64,000 nt of DNA from Marinobacter sp. SS5-14b (GTDB lineage: Bacteria > Pseudomonadota > Gammaproteobacteria > Pseudomonadales > Oleiphilaceae), in contig NZ_JASSVM010000002.1 in NCBI RefSeq assembly GCF_030541005.1, forward strand, positions 1-64,000, given 5' to 3'. The notes beneath the pieces are model-generated. The model made no database searches. It saw nothing but the letters and a program-made list of their open reading frames with translations, and was not told the origin of the DNA. This document shows positions 17,963 to 26,168 of the stretch, piece after piece. The stretch's first letter is position 1. Every line of letters starts with the position of its first letter. The translations under genes were made by a program, and so were the position numbers.

Positions 17963-18400
17963 TCAGATAACCCGGTAATACCGCTTGTCATCCAATACCA
18001 GGTCAATCGTGGTCCGATCGTCGCTTCCCGCGACACTCAGATACACCGTCACCTGGAACTTCAACTGCAGCGGGTCTGGCCCTGGCGGTAGTGCCAGCAC
18101 CTCGACTCGCTTAACTCTGGGCTCGAACTTCTCGATACACTGACGGATGGAGCCCCGGATCTGGATACTCAGGTCGTGAGTACCAAGGGTGGCGTCGTTG
18201 AAATCCAGCAATCCCAGGTCTGGTACGCTGGCGCTGTTGCCCGGATGAGCATTCAGCAGGCGTACCAGATGGCGTTTGATGGATTCCACCACATGGGTCA
18301 CTTCGCCCATGCTTTGCCCCGCCGGGGCGGCGGCCTGTTCCAGTCTTTCAAACAGGCTGCCCGTATTGCGAACGCCGTCTGTGCCGGTGTCGCCAAACAC
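17963..18400 (-). CDS. tssE: T6SS baseplate protein TssE (gp25-like)
   Basis: 145 residues of the gp25/TssE lysozyme-related family, without a catalytic role. Seen: an SLFERLE opening, the HLVRLLNAHPG and SVPDLGLLDFND region and the FEPRVKRVEV segment near residues 93-102. TssE starts sheath polymerisation on the baseplate. GTG start with AAGGA 7 nt upstream, 3 bp after tssC. Confidence 0.95.
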   Translation of the reverse strand: MFGDTGTDGVRNTGSLFERLEQAAAPAGQSMGEVTHVVESIKRHLVRLLNAHPGNSASVPDLGLLDFNDATLGTHDLSIQIRGSIRQCIEKFEPRVKRVEVLALPPGPDPLQLKFQVTVYLSVAGSDDRTTIDLVLDDKRYYRVI

Positions 18401-18403
18401 GGA

Positions 18404-19885
18404 TTAATCCTTGTCCAGACGGCCAACCAGTGAGAGTTCGAAGTTGGCTCCCATGTATTTGAAGTGCGGACGCACGGCCAGGGAGACCTGATACCAGCCC
18501 GGATCGCCTTCAACATCGGAGACTTCCACTCGGGCGGCGCGCAGCGGACGACGGCTGCGGACTTCTGCCGGTGGATTTTCCTGGTCGGCCACGTACTGGC
18601 GAATCCAGGTGTTGAGCTCACGCTCCAGATCCTGGCGTTCTTTCCAGGAGCCGATCTGCTCACGCTGCAGAACCTTGATGTAGTGGGCCAGGCGGTTCAC
18701 GATCATCATGTACGGCAACTGGGTGCCCAACTTGTAGTTGGTTTCCGCTTCTTTGCCTTCTTTGGTGTTCGGGAACTGCTTGGGCTTCTGCACCGAGTTG
18801 GCAGAGAAGAAGGCTGCGTTGTCGCTGCCTTTGCGCATAGTCAGGGCGATGAAGCCCTCTTCCGCCAGTTCGTATTCGCGGCGGTCGGTGATCAGCACTT
18901 CGGTCGGAATCTTGGCTTCCAGCTGGCCGAAAGATTCAAAGGTATGCACCGGCAGGTCTTCTACCGCACCACCGCTCTGGGGGCCGATGATGTTCGGGCA
19001 CCAGCGGTACTTGGCAAAGCTGTCGGTCAGGCGGGTAGCCAGCAGATAGGCAGTGTTGCCCCACAGGTAATGCTCGTGGTCACCCGATACTTCCTCTTTG
19101 TAGTTGAAGCTGCGCACCGGATTTTCGGTCGGGTCATAAGGTACCCGCAGCAGGAAGCGCGGTGCCGCCAGTCCCAGGTAACGGGCATCTTCGGATTCAC
19201 GCAGGGAACGCCACTTGGCGTATTTCGGGCCTTCGAAGATGGCACTCAGCTCTTTGATCGCCGGCAGTTCCTGATAGCTGTCGACGCCAAAGAAGGACGG
19301 TGCAACGGACGACAGGAACGGTGCGTGGGACATGGCGCCGACAGACGATACGTATTGCAGCAGCTTCATGTCTGGCGTTGATGGGCTGAAGGCGTAGTTG
19401 CCAACGATGGCACCCACCGGCTCACCACCGAACTGGCCGTATTCTGCGGCGTAAATGTGCTTGTAGAAGCCGGTCTGGGTCACGTCCGGCGCGAATTCAA
19501 AGTCTTCCAGCAGTTCCTGCTTGGTGGCGTGCAGGATGTCGACTTTGATGTTCTCGCGGAATTCAGTGCGGTCTACCATGAGTTTCAGACCGCGCCAGGA
19601 CGATTCCAGCTCCTGCAGTTGTGGTGCGTGCAGGATTTCATCCATCTGGGCGCTGATCTTGCGATCCAGCTCGACCACCATCTGGTCGACCAGGGCCTTG
19701 TTGACCGGCTGGCCTTTTTCGTCGCTCTTCAGCAGGTTGGCAATAAAGGTTGCAACGCCTTTACGGGCAACATCATAACCTTCGTCGGCCGGTGCCATAC
19801 GGCTGTTCGCCATGACCTGGTCGAGCAAGGAGCCTTCTGCTACAGATTCGGAGGCAGCAGATTGCTGCACAGCAGTATCAGACAT
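18404..19885 (-). CDS. tssC: T6SS contractile sheath large subunit TssC (VipB)
   Basis: 493 residues, typical for TssC. Conserved segments include ELESSWRGLKLMVDRT (about 92-107) and GEPVGAIVGNYAFSPS (about 153-168). It forms the sheath with TssB, which contracts to drive the Hcp tube outward and is recycled by ClpV. AAGGGA lies before the ATG, and tssB ends about 60 bp upstream. Confidence 0.97.
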   Translation of the reverse strand: MSDTAVQQSAASESVAEGSLLDQVMANSRMAPADEGYDVARKGVATFIANLLKSDEKGQPVNKALVDQMVVELDRKISAQMDEILHAPQLQELESSWRGLKLMVDRTEFRENIKVDILHATKQELLEDFEFAPDVTQTGFYKHIYAAEYGQFGGEPVGAIVGNYAFSPSTPDMKLLQYVSSVGAMSHAPFLSSVAPSFFGVDSYQELPAIKELSAIFEGPKYAKWRSLRESEDARYLGLAAPRFLLRVPYDPTENPVRSFNYKEEVSGDHEHYLWGNTAYLLATRLTDSFAKYRWCPNIIGPQSGGAVEDLPVHTFESFGQLEAKIPTEVLITDRREYELAEEGFIALTMRKGSDNAAFFSANSVQKPKQFPNTKEGKEAETNYKLGTQLPYMMIVNRLAHYIKVLQREQIGSWKERQDLERELNTWIRQYVADQENPPAEVRSRRPLRAARVEVSDVEGDPGWYQVSLAVRPHFKYMGANFELSLVGRLDKD

Positions 19886-19946
19886 ACCACATCCCTTCAG
19901 TACGTGATTGATAATCGGTGTTGGTTACCGTGTTCCGGTGGTGCGA

Positions 19947-20444
19947 TTACTCGCCGCCGTCGGTGGCCAGTTCAAGTTCGGCCAGCAGCTTTTCCCGGGC
20001 ACCGTCGTTGTCGAGCAGTTCCTGCAGCTTGCTGCGGAAAGACGGTACGTTACCCAGCGGGCCTTTCAGAGCGACCAGAGCTTCGCGCAACTCGATCAGT
20101 TGCTTCAGTTCAGGTACCTGGCGGGCAATGCTGTCCGGAGAAAAGTCGTCCAGACCCTGGAACTCCAGATTGACCGGCAGGTCATCGGCGGTTTCTTCCA
20201 GCTTGTTGGACACGGTGGTAGACATGGTCAGGCCAGCTTCCTTCATGACCGAACGGAAGTTGTTCTTGTCAACGGAAATGGCTTTGCGGTCTTCGATGGG
20301 GGTTTCTTCAGCATGGCCTTTGAAATCGCCAACCACGAACATCTTCAGCGGCAGTTCGGTTTCAGCCTGCTGATCTCCGGTAGCGGGGACATACTTGATA
20401 TTGATGCGCTCTTTCGGCGCGACAGAACCGTCTTTGGCAGACAT
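19947..20444 (-). CDS. tssB: T6SS contractile sheath small subunit TssB (VipA)
   Basis: 165 residues from the ATG at 20444 (MSAKDGSVAPKERINIKYVP), preceded by AGGGAG. A longer frame exists but its first 41 residues lack TssB character. The family core LPLKMFVVGDFKG and a C-terminal helical region are present. TssB carries the ClpV-binding helix of the sheath in known systems. It is the first gene of the T6SS cluster and is transcribed divergently from acbP across a 271-bp gap. Confidence 0.95.
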   Translation of the reverse strand: MSAKDGSVAPKERINIKYVPATGDQQAETELPLKMFVVGDFKGHAEETPIEDRKAISVDKNNFRSVMKEAGLTMSTTVSNKLEETADDLPVNLEFQGLDDFSPDSIARQVPELKQLIELREALVALKGPLGNVPSFRSKLQELLDNDGAREKLLAELELATDGGE

Positions 20445-20639
20445 GGCGTGCTCCCTGTGCAATTCATTTGCAGTGTAATTCGATCCTTGGTGGCTACCGT
20501 CCTGGCAGACAACGATCGAAACTCTACACAGGTGACCTGGCATTCTCAAGCAAAAATTGGCCAGCAATTGCCCAAACTGTGCTGTCGGGCAAACTTTTGC
20601 CAGATCGCTCTGCGGCCAACCAGAACGCGCTTTCAGTCA

Positions 20640-20668
20640 ATGACGACAAGCCCGGCCAGGGCTATACT
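20640..20668 (+). promoter_or_regulatory. Likely sigma-70 promoter of acyl-CoA-binding protein gene
   Basis: ATGACG (20640-20645), a 17-nt spacer, then TATACT (20663-20668). A strong AAGGAG ribosome-binding site lies just before the gene start. The rest of the 20445-20715 gap must hold the tssB promoter, which I could not pinpoint. Confidence 0.55.
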
Positions 20669-20715
20669 CGCAACACCCTTAGAGGAGACAACCATTTACA
20701 CCAAGGAGACAGAGC

Positions 20716-20976
20716 ATGAGTGACCTGAAAGCAAAATTCGACGAATCCGTAAACTACATTCAGACCGCTGACGGTGATTTCAAACCTTCCAATGAGCTGA
20801 AGCTGGAGTTTTACGCGCTTTACAAACAAGCCACTGAAGGTGACGTATCCGGCAAGCGCCCCGGTATGATGGATTTTGTCGGCCGCGCCAAGTATGACGC
20901 CTGGGAAAAGCTGAAAGGCACGTCCAGCGACGAAGCGATGCAGAAGTACATCGACAAGCTGGAATCCCTCAAGTAA
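20716..20976 (+). CDS. Acyl-CoA-binding protein (ACBP)
   Basis: 86 residues, the standard length of the small four-helix ACBP that binds and buffers long-chain acyl-CoA in the cytoplasm. Key family features are seen: the [12 protein letters not shown] motif, [23 protein letters not shown], and the C-terminal [13 protein letters not shown] is mainly eukaryotic but occurs in some lipid-accumulating proteobacteria, which fits a marine hydrocarbon- or lipid-using host. It is a single-gene unit with its own promoter and a GC-rich hairpin after the stop. Confidence 0.95.
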   Translation: MSDLKAKFDESVNYIQTADGDFKPSNELKLEFYALYKQATEGDVSGKRPGMMDFVGRAKYDAWEKLKGTSSDEAMQKYIDKLESLK

Positions 20977-20988
20977 GCATTCCGACTG

Positions 20989-21012
20989 ATCCGCCGGTGA
21001 GCGCCGGCGGAT
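20989..21012 (+). terminator. Hairpin after acyl-CoA-binding protein gene
   Basis: A perfect 9-bp stem (ATCCGCCGG / CCGGCGGAT) with a 6-nt loop begins 12 nt after the stop. There is no T-run, so termination by this hairpin alone is uncertain. Confidence 0.45.
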
Positions 21013-21049
21013 GCCCCGCTTTAAGCTACCCTATCCGATTCGCTTATTT

Positions 21050-21078
21050 TTGCGCCGTTCAAACGTTTGTCATATGAT
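21050..21078 (+). promoter_or_regulatory. Sigma-70 promoter before the integrase-domain gene
   Basis: TTGCGC (21050-21055), a 17-nt spacer and TATGAT (21073-21078), ending 44 nt before the ATG at 21123. Confidence 0.6.
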
Positions 21079-21122
21079 GCGCGCAACATAACAAGAACAA
21101 GTCATTCGGAAGAACTCATACC

Positions 21123-21434
21123 ATGAACATTACCGAGGCGCTGGAGCAATCTCGCCCTGGCCTGGTTCGCCTGGTTCAGGCAGCCATCCGCAAACGCGAA
21201 CTTAATCAACGAGCAGAGCAAACCTACCTGCACTGGATCAGTCGCTTTGTGCTGTTTCACGGCCTGAAGGACCCGGACAGCCTGGCTGAAGAAGACCAGA
21301 CTCAGTTCCTGAGCTATCTGAATGAAAAAATACGGGTATCGCGAGCCAGGCTCAATCAGGCCAGGCAAGCGCTCGCTTTTTTCTATGAGGACGTACTGGA
21401 CAAGCCTGCCCAGCCAAACACCGCCGCTGCCTGA
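21123..21434 (+). CDS. Stand-alone integrase-type SAM-like (core-binding) domain protein
   Basis: 103 residues resembling only the N-terminal DNA-binding SAM-like domain of tyrosine recombinases and integron integrases: RKRELNQRAEQTYLHWISRF, DQTQFLSYL and an SRARLNQARQALAFFY helix. The catalytic domain with its R..H.R..Y residues is absent, and the downstream DNA (hypothetical gene on the other strand) shows no remnant of it. It has its own promoter, so it is probably a real small DNA-binding protein and not debris. Function unknown. It could be a domesticated fragment or a partner for a recombinase encoded elsewhere. Confidence 0.8.
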   Translation: MNITEALEQSRPGLVRLVQAAIRKRELNQRAEQTYLHWISRFVLFHGLKDPDSLAEEDQTQFLSYLNEKIRVSRARLNQARQALAFFYEDVLDKPAQPNTAAA

Positions 21435-21446
21435 TCAGACCAGCGG

Positions 21447-21914
21447 TTAGCGACGCTCCGTCATATTGACGTTAAGTGCTTCGTAACTGCGGTTTTCAGG
21501 CGGGCGGATCAGGTAGTTATTGCTGTGTGTCTGCCCGGGAATCACTTTCGGGTTGGCGAAACGGATATCGACAGGGATTTCTGAACGACCCAGATCCGTC
21601 CGGCTGTCTCTCGGCTGCAGCGCCAGTGGGTCGAGATAGAAATCATCATCTCTGGCCGGCTGCACGGGAATACCCGCTGCCGGGGCCGCAAGCCCACCTT
21701 CAATGACCGTGTTTGCCAGAACCTCTTCCTCGATTGAGCGAAAAGGAATGGTATCAATGGTTGAACGCTCTTCGTATTCAAAGACCGGTGCCGCACTGTC
21801 TGTCGACTGGCCATGTGCGGGTGCTGAGGCAACCAGAACCATCAACAGGCCGGCGCAGCCAGCCCACAGGCGCTGCCCTGTAGATAGTCTGATGATCTGA
21901 TTCGAGGCGCTCAT
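21447..21914 (-). CDS. Hypothetical exported protein
   Basis: 155 residues from ATG 21914, which has AGGA 8 nt upstream; a longer frame is possible. A signal peptide is visible (hydrophobic stretch WAGCAGLLMVLVASAPAHG, cleavage probably after AHG). The mature part is short, acidic and low in recognisable structure, with an IPFRSIEEEVLA segment. I do not recognise a family. It is convergent with the integrase-domain gene, their stops 12 bp apart, and lies upstream of and co-directional with nothing else. Function unknown; location predicted periplasmic. Confidence 0.7.
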   Translation of the reverse strand: MSASNQIIRLSTGQRLWAGCAGLLMVLVASAPAHGQSTDSAAPVFEYEERSTIDTIPFRSIEEEVLANTVIEGGLAAPAAGIPVQPARDDDFYLDPLALQPRDSRTDLGRSEIPVDIRFANPKVIPGQTHSNNYLIRPPENRSYEALNVNMTERR

Positions 21915-22024
21915 GGCATTCATCCTGAAGTAAGAGTCCGCAACCCTTCCGGGTGACAATTTTTGATCAGTGTATCGCCAAAAATGACGCTTTGCTTAGG
22001 TAAAAGACGATTTTGTGACGATTT

Positions 22025-22540
22025 TCACTTGTCTGACGGGGCCTCTTCGTAGCGAATTCCCGTGATGACCACGGTTTTCCAACCGTCCGGTGTCTTTACC
22101 GAAACCTCATCATCCAGGTGTTTGCCGACCAATGCTCTGGCCATGGGCGCATTAATGCTCAAGTACCCTTTACCAAGATCGAACTCATCGGCACCGACCA
22201 GCCGATACGATTGCTCGTCGCCGATTTCATCCTCGACCGTTACCCAGGCACCAAAGAACACGCGGTTCCGGTCATCGGGCAAGCGATCTACCACGGTCAG
22301 CTCATCAAGTCGTTTACTGAGAAAGCGAACCCTTCGGTCAATTTCCCGAAGTTGCTTCTTTCCATAGATGTACTCGGCATTCTCGGACCGATCACCCTGC
22401 GCCGCAGCTTCGCGTACAGCCTGAGTCACTTCCGGCCGCTTGATTTTCCACAGGTACTGGAGCTCTTCTCGCAGGGCCCTCTCGCCATCCGGCGTAATGT
22501 AGCGGGGAGCATGCCCCGGGGTCGTGGTTGTTTTCACCAT
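22025..22540 (-). CDS. greB: Transcription elongation factor GreB
   Basis: About 171 residues. An N-terminal coiled coil carries the GreB signature (QYLWKIKRPEVTQAVREAA, then GDRSENAEYIYGKKQLREID), with the acidic tip residues D and E that reach into the RNA polymerase channel; a C-terminal FKBP-like domain follows. GreB stimulates cleavage of backtracked RNA. An earlier ATG at 22582 lies directly against a terminator T-run with no ribosome-binding site; the ATG at 22540 fits the family N-terminus better but its ribosome-binding site is also weak. Confidence 0.93.
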   Translation of the reverse strand: MVKTTTTPGHAPRYITPDGERALREELQYLWKIKRPEVTQAVREAAAQGDRSENAEYIYGKKQLREIDRRVRFLSKRLDELTVVDRLPDDRNRVFFGAWVTVEDEIGDEQSYRLVGADEFDLGKGYLSINAPMARALVGKHLDDEVSVKTPDGWKTVVITGIRYEEAPSDK

Positions 22541-22582
22541 CTGATTTTTTGCGTCCGGCCTGATTCGAAAATGTTGAGGCAT

Positions 22583-22607
22583 AAAAAAACCCCGTGGATC
22601 ACGGGGT
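22583..22607 (-). terminator. Rho-independent terminator in the greB leader
   Basis: On the minus strand an 8-bp stem (ACCCCGTG / CACGGGGT, loop of 3) is followed directly by seven T residues, immediately upstream of greB. No minus-strand gene ends here, so it looks like a leader terminator (attenuator). Confidence 0.8.
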
Positions 22608-22835
22608 ATAAGGCTAGCGCTGTGCTGGAGGGAGAAGCAAGCGTATTGCAGCCTGCCCCTTCATCTACACCCTCTATTTTGCATAACAAGTATTACCCGG
22701 CCGTGGCCACCAAATTACCTTTTTGCAAGAGACAACACGGTGACAGCCACTGTCTCAAATTAGGTTGTACACTCTAGCGACTACCGTTACGTTGCCATCC
22801 ATAATCGCTATTAATCGTCCGTTGGAGACTCTGAA

Positions 22836-23117
22836 ATGAACACTCAAAAAATCTTGAGCCTGGTGCTGGAAGGTGTTGATAGCCTTGGCTTCCGTCTGGA
22901 TGACATGGGCATCACCAGCAAGCTGAACCGCCATAACATTGCGGCCTTTGTGATGTCGGAGCAGAAGCACCTGGAAGGTGAATGGGACAGCCTGCAAGCC
23001 AAGGTTGATCGTCGCCGCTCGCAGTTCGAGCACTTGACCCAGCAGGTTGAAGAGCGCGCCGACGCTCTGCTGAGCCCCGTGCGAGCGCAGGTTAACCGGT
23101 TCCGCGCCAGCCACTGA
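22836..23117 (+). CDS. Hypothetical small helical protein
   Basis: 93 residues, no signal peptide, mostly predicted helix with a charged C-terminal half (about 45-90) that could form a coiled coil. Not recognised. The start is the first ATG; GGAGAC about 9 nt upstream is an acceptable ribosome-binding site. It stands alone between divergent greB and a convergent histidine kinase gene whose stop is 2 bp away. The 250-bp gap to greB holds the greB leader terminator and no other gene I can see. Confidence 0.65.
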   Translation: MNTQKILSLVLEGVDSLGFRLDDMGITSKLNRHNIAAFVMSEQKHLEGEWDSLQAKVDRRRSQFEHLTQQVEERADALLSPVRAQVNRFRASH

Positions 23118-23119
23118 AG

Positions 23120-24598
23120 TCAGGCATTATGCTCCGCGGGTGAGCGCTTCTCATCCGCGGCCTCAACGGCCAGTTCAGCCTGAGTGGCCTTTATGCGCTT
23201 ACGCACGCCAGTAAACGCGGGCATTTTTACCGCGACTGTCAGCCCCGGCATGTCACCCTCGGCATGGGTATCCCGCAACAGGATCTGACCCTGATGGATT
23301 TCTGCCACGGCACTGACCAGGCTCAGGCCAAGACCGTTACCGGGTAATGAACGGCTTTTTCCGACCCGGTAAAAACGCTGGAATACCTGATCTTTCTCAC
23401 TGTCAGGAATACCTATCCCGGAATCCTGAACCTCGAAAACGGCACTCACACCCTCCTTGCGGACAGCCACCGTTATAGCGCCATGTTCCGGGGTGTATTT
23501 GATCGCATTATCAATCAGGTTGCTGACCATCTGGAACAGCAAATCCCTGTCACCTTCAATCATCACGCCGGGTTCCAGAGACTGGCTGAAGTTCTGCTCT
23601 TTATCCTCGGCCAGCGCTTCATAGAGTTCGCAGGCATCGCTGACCAGTTCGTCCAGAGACACCACCTTCATATCCGCCGAATTACCACGAGTTTCCAGGC
23701 GCGCAATCCGCAGCAGGGCGTTAAACGTTGCCAGCAATTGATCGGCTTCGGAAACAGCGCGACCTACCTGCTCGCGGGCCTCGTCGTTATCAACGGCTAT
23801 CAGGGTTCTTTCCAGCTGATTGCGGAGTCGGGTGAGGGGCGTCCGCAGGTCGTGGGCGATGCTGTCAGAAACGTGCCGGATGCCTTCCATCAGATACACA
23901 ATCCGGTCCAGCATCTGGTTCAGGTTCTCGGCGAGCTGATCAAAATCATCTTCAGTGCCGCGGGTGGGAATTCTGAGCGACAGGTGGCCATTCATGATGC
24001 GGCGGGAGGTGTTATTGATCACTTCGATGCGCCGGGTTGTGCTTCGGCTCATCAGAAAACCACCGAGCAAGGCCAGTGCCAGGGTAATGCCCATGCCCCA
24101 GTTGATGGCCGCTTCAATCACCCGCTTCAGGTTGGTCAGGTCATCCACATCCCGCCCGACCAGCAGCCTCAGCCCGCCCTGCACGTCAAAGATGCGGGCA
24201 CGTGCAAGCCTCTCCGGTCCCTGCCAGCCGATGGCTGGGTCCAGCGTAAAGTTGATCCAGCCACTGTCGGATGTCCGACTCCCTTCCGGCCAGGTTTCGA
24301 TATTTCCCGCCAGCTTCAGAAAATCGTCCGTAGTGAGCAGATAGACAGACCTGGCATTGGGGTCGCGGGCGACCCGCTCCCGAATGATGGTGATGAGGCC
24401 GTTCACCCCACGGCCTCGATACTGCTCCGCCAGGCCCGCGATTTCCGCTTCGATGGTTTCGTCTGTCTGAGCAGTCATAAACCCGGCAGTGCGCCAGTAT
24501 ATGAAAGCGAGCAGCAAGAATACCGAGGTGGCAAACACCACCATATACAGCAGGGCCAGCTGGAAGGAAGATGTTCTGAGCTGACTAAGCAGTTTCAC
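23120..24598 (-). CDS. Sensor histidine kinase (OmpR-partner type)
   Basis: About 492 residues. Two membrane segments (about 10-32 and 155-175) bracket a periplasmic sensor domain; then HAMP, a HisKA domain with SIAHDLRTPLTRLRNQ, and an ATPase domain with N box (NLIDNAIKYTPEHG), DSGIGIPD and GNGLGLSLV. The signal is unknown. The start is a GTG overlapping the end of the response regulator gene (choices at 24616 or 24598), so the two are translationally coupled and form a two-component pair. Confidence 0.92.
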   Translation of the reverse strand: MKLLSQLRTSSFQLALLYMVVFATSVFLLLAFIYWRTAGFMTAQTDETIEAEIAGLAEQYRGRGVNGLITIIRERVARDPNARSVYLLTTDDFLKLAGNIETWPEGSRTSDSGWINFTLDPAIGWQGPERLARARIFDVQGGLRLLVGRDVDDLTNLKRVIEAAINWGMGITLALALLGGFLMSRSTTRRIEVINNTSRRIMNGHLSLRIPTRGTEDDFDQLAENLNQMLDRIVYLMEGIRHVSDSIAHDLRTPLTRLRNQLERTLIAVDNDEAREQVGRAVSEADQLLATFNALLRIARLETRGNSADMKVVSLDELVSDACELYEALAEDKEQNFSQSLEPGVMIEGDRDLLFQMVSNLIDNAIKYTPEHGAITVAVRKEGVSAVFEVQDSGIGIPDSEKDQVFQRFYRVGKSRSLPGNGLGLSLVSAVAEIHQGQILLRDTHAEGDMPGLTVAVKMPAFTGVRKRIKATQAELAVEAADEKRSPAEHNA

Positions 24599-25265
24599 GC
24601 AACATGTATCCCGCACCCCGCACAGTCTGCAGCAAGGGCGTATCGAATTCCTTGTCGATCTTGGCGCGCAGACGGCTGATGTGCACGTCGATCACGTTGG
24701 TTTGGGGGTCAAAGTGGTAGTCCCAGACCTTTTCCAGCAGCATGGTCCGTGTAACCACCTGACCGGCATTGCGCATCAAATATTCCAGCAACCGGAATTC
24801 CCTTGGCTGTACATCAATGTTCTGGCCAGAGCGTTTGACGGTACGGGCCAGCAGATCCATTTCAAGATCCGCCACTTTAAGAACCGTTTCGGTTTCCGCC
24901 GCCTGGCGGTTACGGCGGATCAACGACTCGATCCGGGCCAACAGTTCGGTGAAGGAAAACGGCTTGGTGAGGTAATCATCACCACCACCCCTCAAACCTT
25001 CCACCCGGTCGTCCACATCACCCAGCGCACTGAGAATGAGAACGGGGGTCTGATTACCCGTTGCGCGCACGGTCTTGATGATGGAAAGGCCGTCCATCCC
25101 CGGCAACATGCGGTCGACGATCATGATGTCGTATTCTTCACTCGCCGCCATCATCATGCCTTCCTTGCCGTCGGCGGCATGATCCACCACGAAGTCGGAT
25201 TCTTTCAGCCCCTTCACCAGGTAACTTGCTACATCCTGATCGTCTTCGATTACCAGCGCTTTCAC
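24585..25265 (-). CDS. OmpR-family response regulator
   Basis: 226 residues. Receiver domain with the acidic pocket (IEDDQD) and phospho-acceptor Asp in IMIVDRMLPGMDG, then a winged-helix DNA-binding domain (PREFRLLEYLMRNAGQVVTR and VDVHISRLRAKID). The start is GTG 25265 with a strong GGAGGA 7 nt upstream; the upstream frame extension is not supported. Partner of the adjacent kinase. Regulon unknown; hyi and glxR lie immediately upstream on the same strand but are probably a separate unit. Confidence 0.93.
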   Translation of the reverse strand: MKALVIEDDQDVASYLVKGLKESDFVVDHAADGKEGMMMAASEEYDIMIVDRMLPGMDGLSIIKTVRATGNQTPVLILSALGDVDDRVEGLRGGGDDYLTKPFSFTELLARIESLIRRNRQAAETETVLKVADLEMDLLARTVKRSGQNIDVQPREFRLLEYLMRNAGQVVTRTMLLEKVWDYHFDPQTNVIDVHISRLRAKIDKEFDTPLLQTVRGAGYMLRETA

Positions 25266-25369
25266 CGGTGACTCCTCCTGATAGCGGATTACATTACCTG
25301 TAAGGTTACGAATAACCGTCAGACCGAGCCAGTTACGATCTTGTAAGAGGGTGTCGCCTATGACGACGG

Positions 25370-26149
25370 TCAAACTCTTGCTTTGAACCAGCCCAGGGAA
25401 TCTTCGGTCATCGCCGAAGGCCTGTATTCAGCGCTCACCCAGCCGTCATAGGTCATTCGATCAAGCGCTGAGAAAACATTAACAAAGTTAATCTCGCCAG
25501 TACCCGGCTCCTGCCGGCCCGGATTATCCGCAAACTGGATATGCCCAATCCAGGGCAGCAGGCATTCGATGGAACGGATCAGATCCCCTTCCATAATCTG
25601 CATGTGATAAATATCGTACTGCAGGCGCACATTGTCCGAATCCACGGCTTCAATCAGGGCCATCACTTTACCGGTGGTATCCAGCATGAAGCCGGGCATA
25701 TCCACCCGGGAGTTAATGGCCTCCAGGCACAACACCAGGCCCGCCTCGGAGAGGCGGTCGGCGGCATACTGAACATTGGCCAATAACGTGTCCCAGGCCT
25801 CTTGCTCACTCAGCGCTTCAGGCTTGATACCCGCCAGACAATTCAGCTGCTTGCAGCCCAGAGCCTGAGCATAGGCGATCCCTTGATCCACACCCGCCCG
25901 GAACTCCTCAACTCGATCCGGCAAACACGCGATACCCCGTTCCCCTGCCTGCCAGTCTCCCGGTGGCAGATTGAACAACACCTGTGACAGCCCATTCGCC
26001 GTCAACTCAGCCGCAATCTCCGCTGCCCGCCACTCATAGGGGAACAGGTACTCAACCCCACTAAAACCCGCTACCCGAGCCTTGGCAAAACGCTCGAGAA
26101 ACGGCACCTCGGTGAACAACATTGACAAGTTGGCCGCAAAACGGGGCAT
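25370..26149 (-). CDS. hyi: Hydroxypyruvate isomerase family protein
   Basis: 259 residues, a TIM-barrel xylose-isomerase-like protein of the Hyi family (MPRFAANLSMLFTEVPFLERF opening region; CLEAINSRVDMPGFMLDT; QYDIYHMQIMEGD). It interconverts hydroxypyruvate and tartronate semialdehyde in glyoxylate metabolism. ATG 26149 has AGGAGA upstream. It follows glxR by 19 bp, which matches the hyi-glxR pairing in glyoxylate-carboligase clusters. The ligase gene gcl itself is not in the window. Confidence 0.87.
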   Translation of the reverse strand: MPRFAANLSMLFTEVPFLERFAKARVAGFSGVEYLFPYEWRAAEIAAELTANGLSQVLFNLPPGDWQAGERGIACLPDRVEEFRAGVDQGIAYAQALGCKQLNCLAGIKPEALSEQEAWDTLLANVQYAADRLSEAGLVLCLEAINSRVDMPGFMLDTTGKVMALIEAVDSDNVRLQYDIYHMQIMEGDLIRSIECLLPWIGHIQFADNPGRQEPGTGEINFVNVFSALDRMTYDGWVSAEYRPSAMTEDSLGWFKARV

Positions 26150-26168
26150 GGCAATCTCCTGCTTTAAA

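Noticed and set aside
17665..18036. 123-residue minus-strand frame across the tssE-tssF gap
   Set aside because: It runs through both palindromes and the tssE end in another frame; the peptide is repeat translation.
20550..20602. Two sigma-54-like sites before tssB (minus strand, 20563-20550 and 20602-20589)
   Set aside because: Both have TGGC and TTGC elements, but the GG to GC spacing is 9 nt instead of the required 10, so I do not call them promoters.
22755..23114. 119-residue minus-strand frame opposite the 93-residue gene
   Set aside because: Less protein-like, no ribosome-binding site, and it would run towards the greB leader; the plus-strand frame is preferred, though with moderate certainty.
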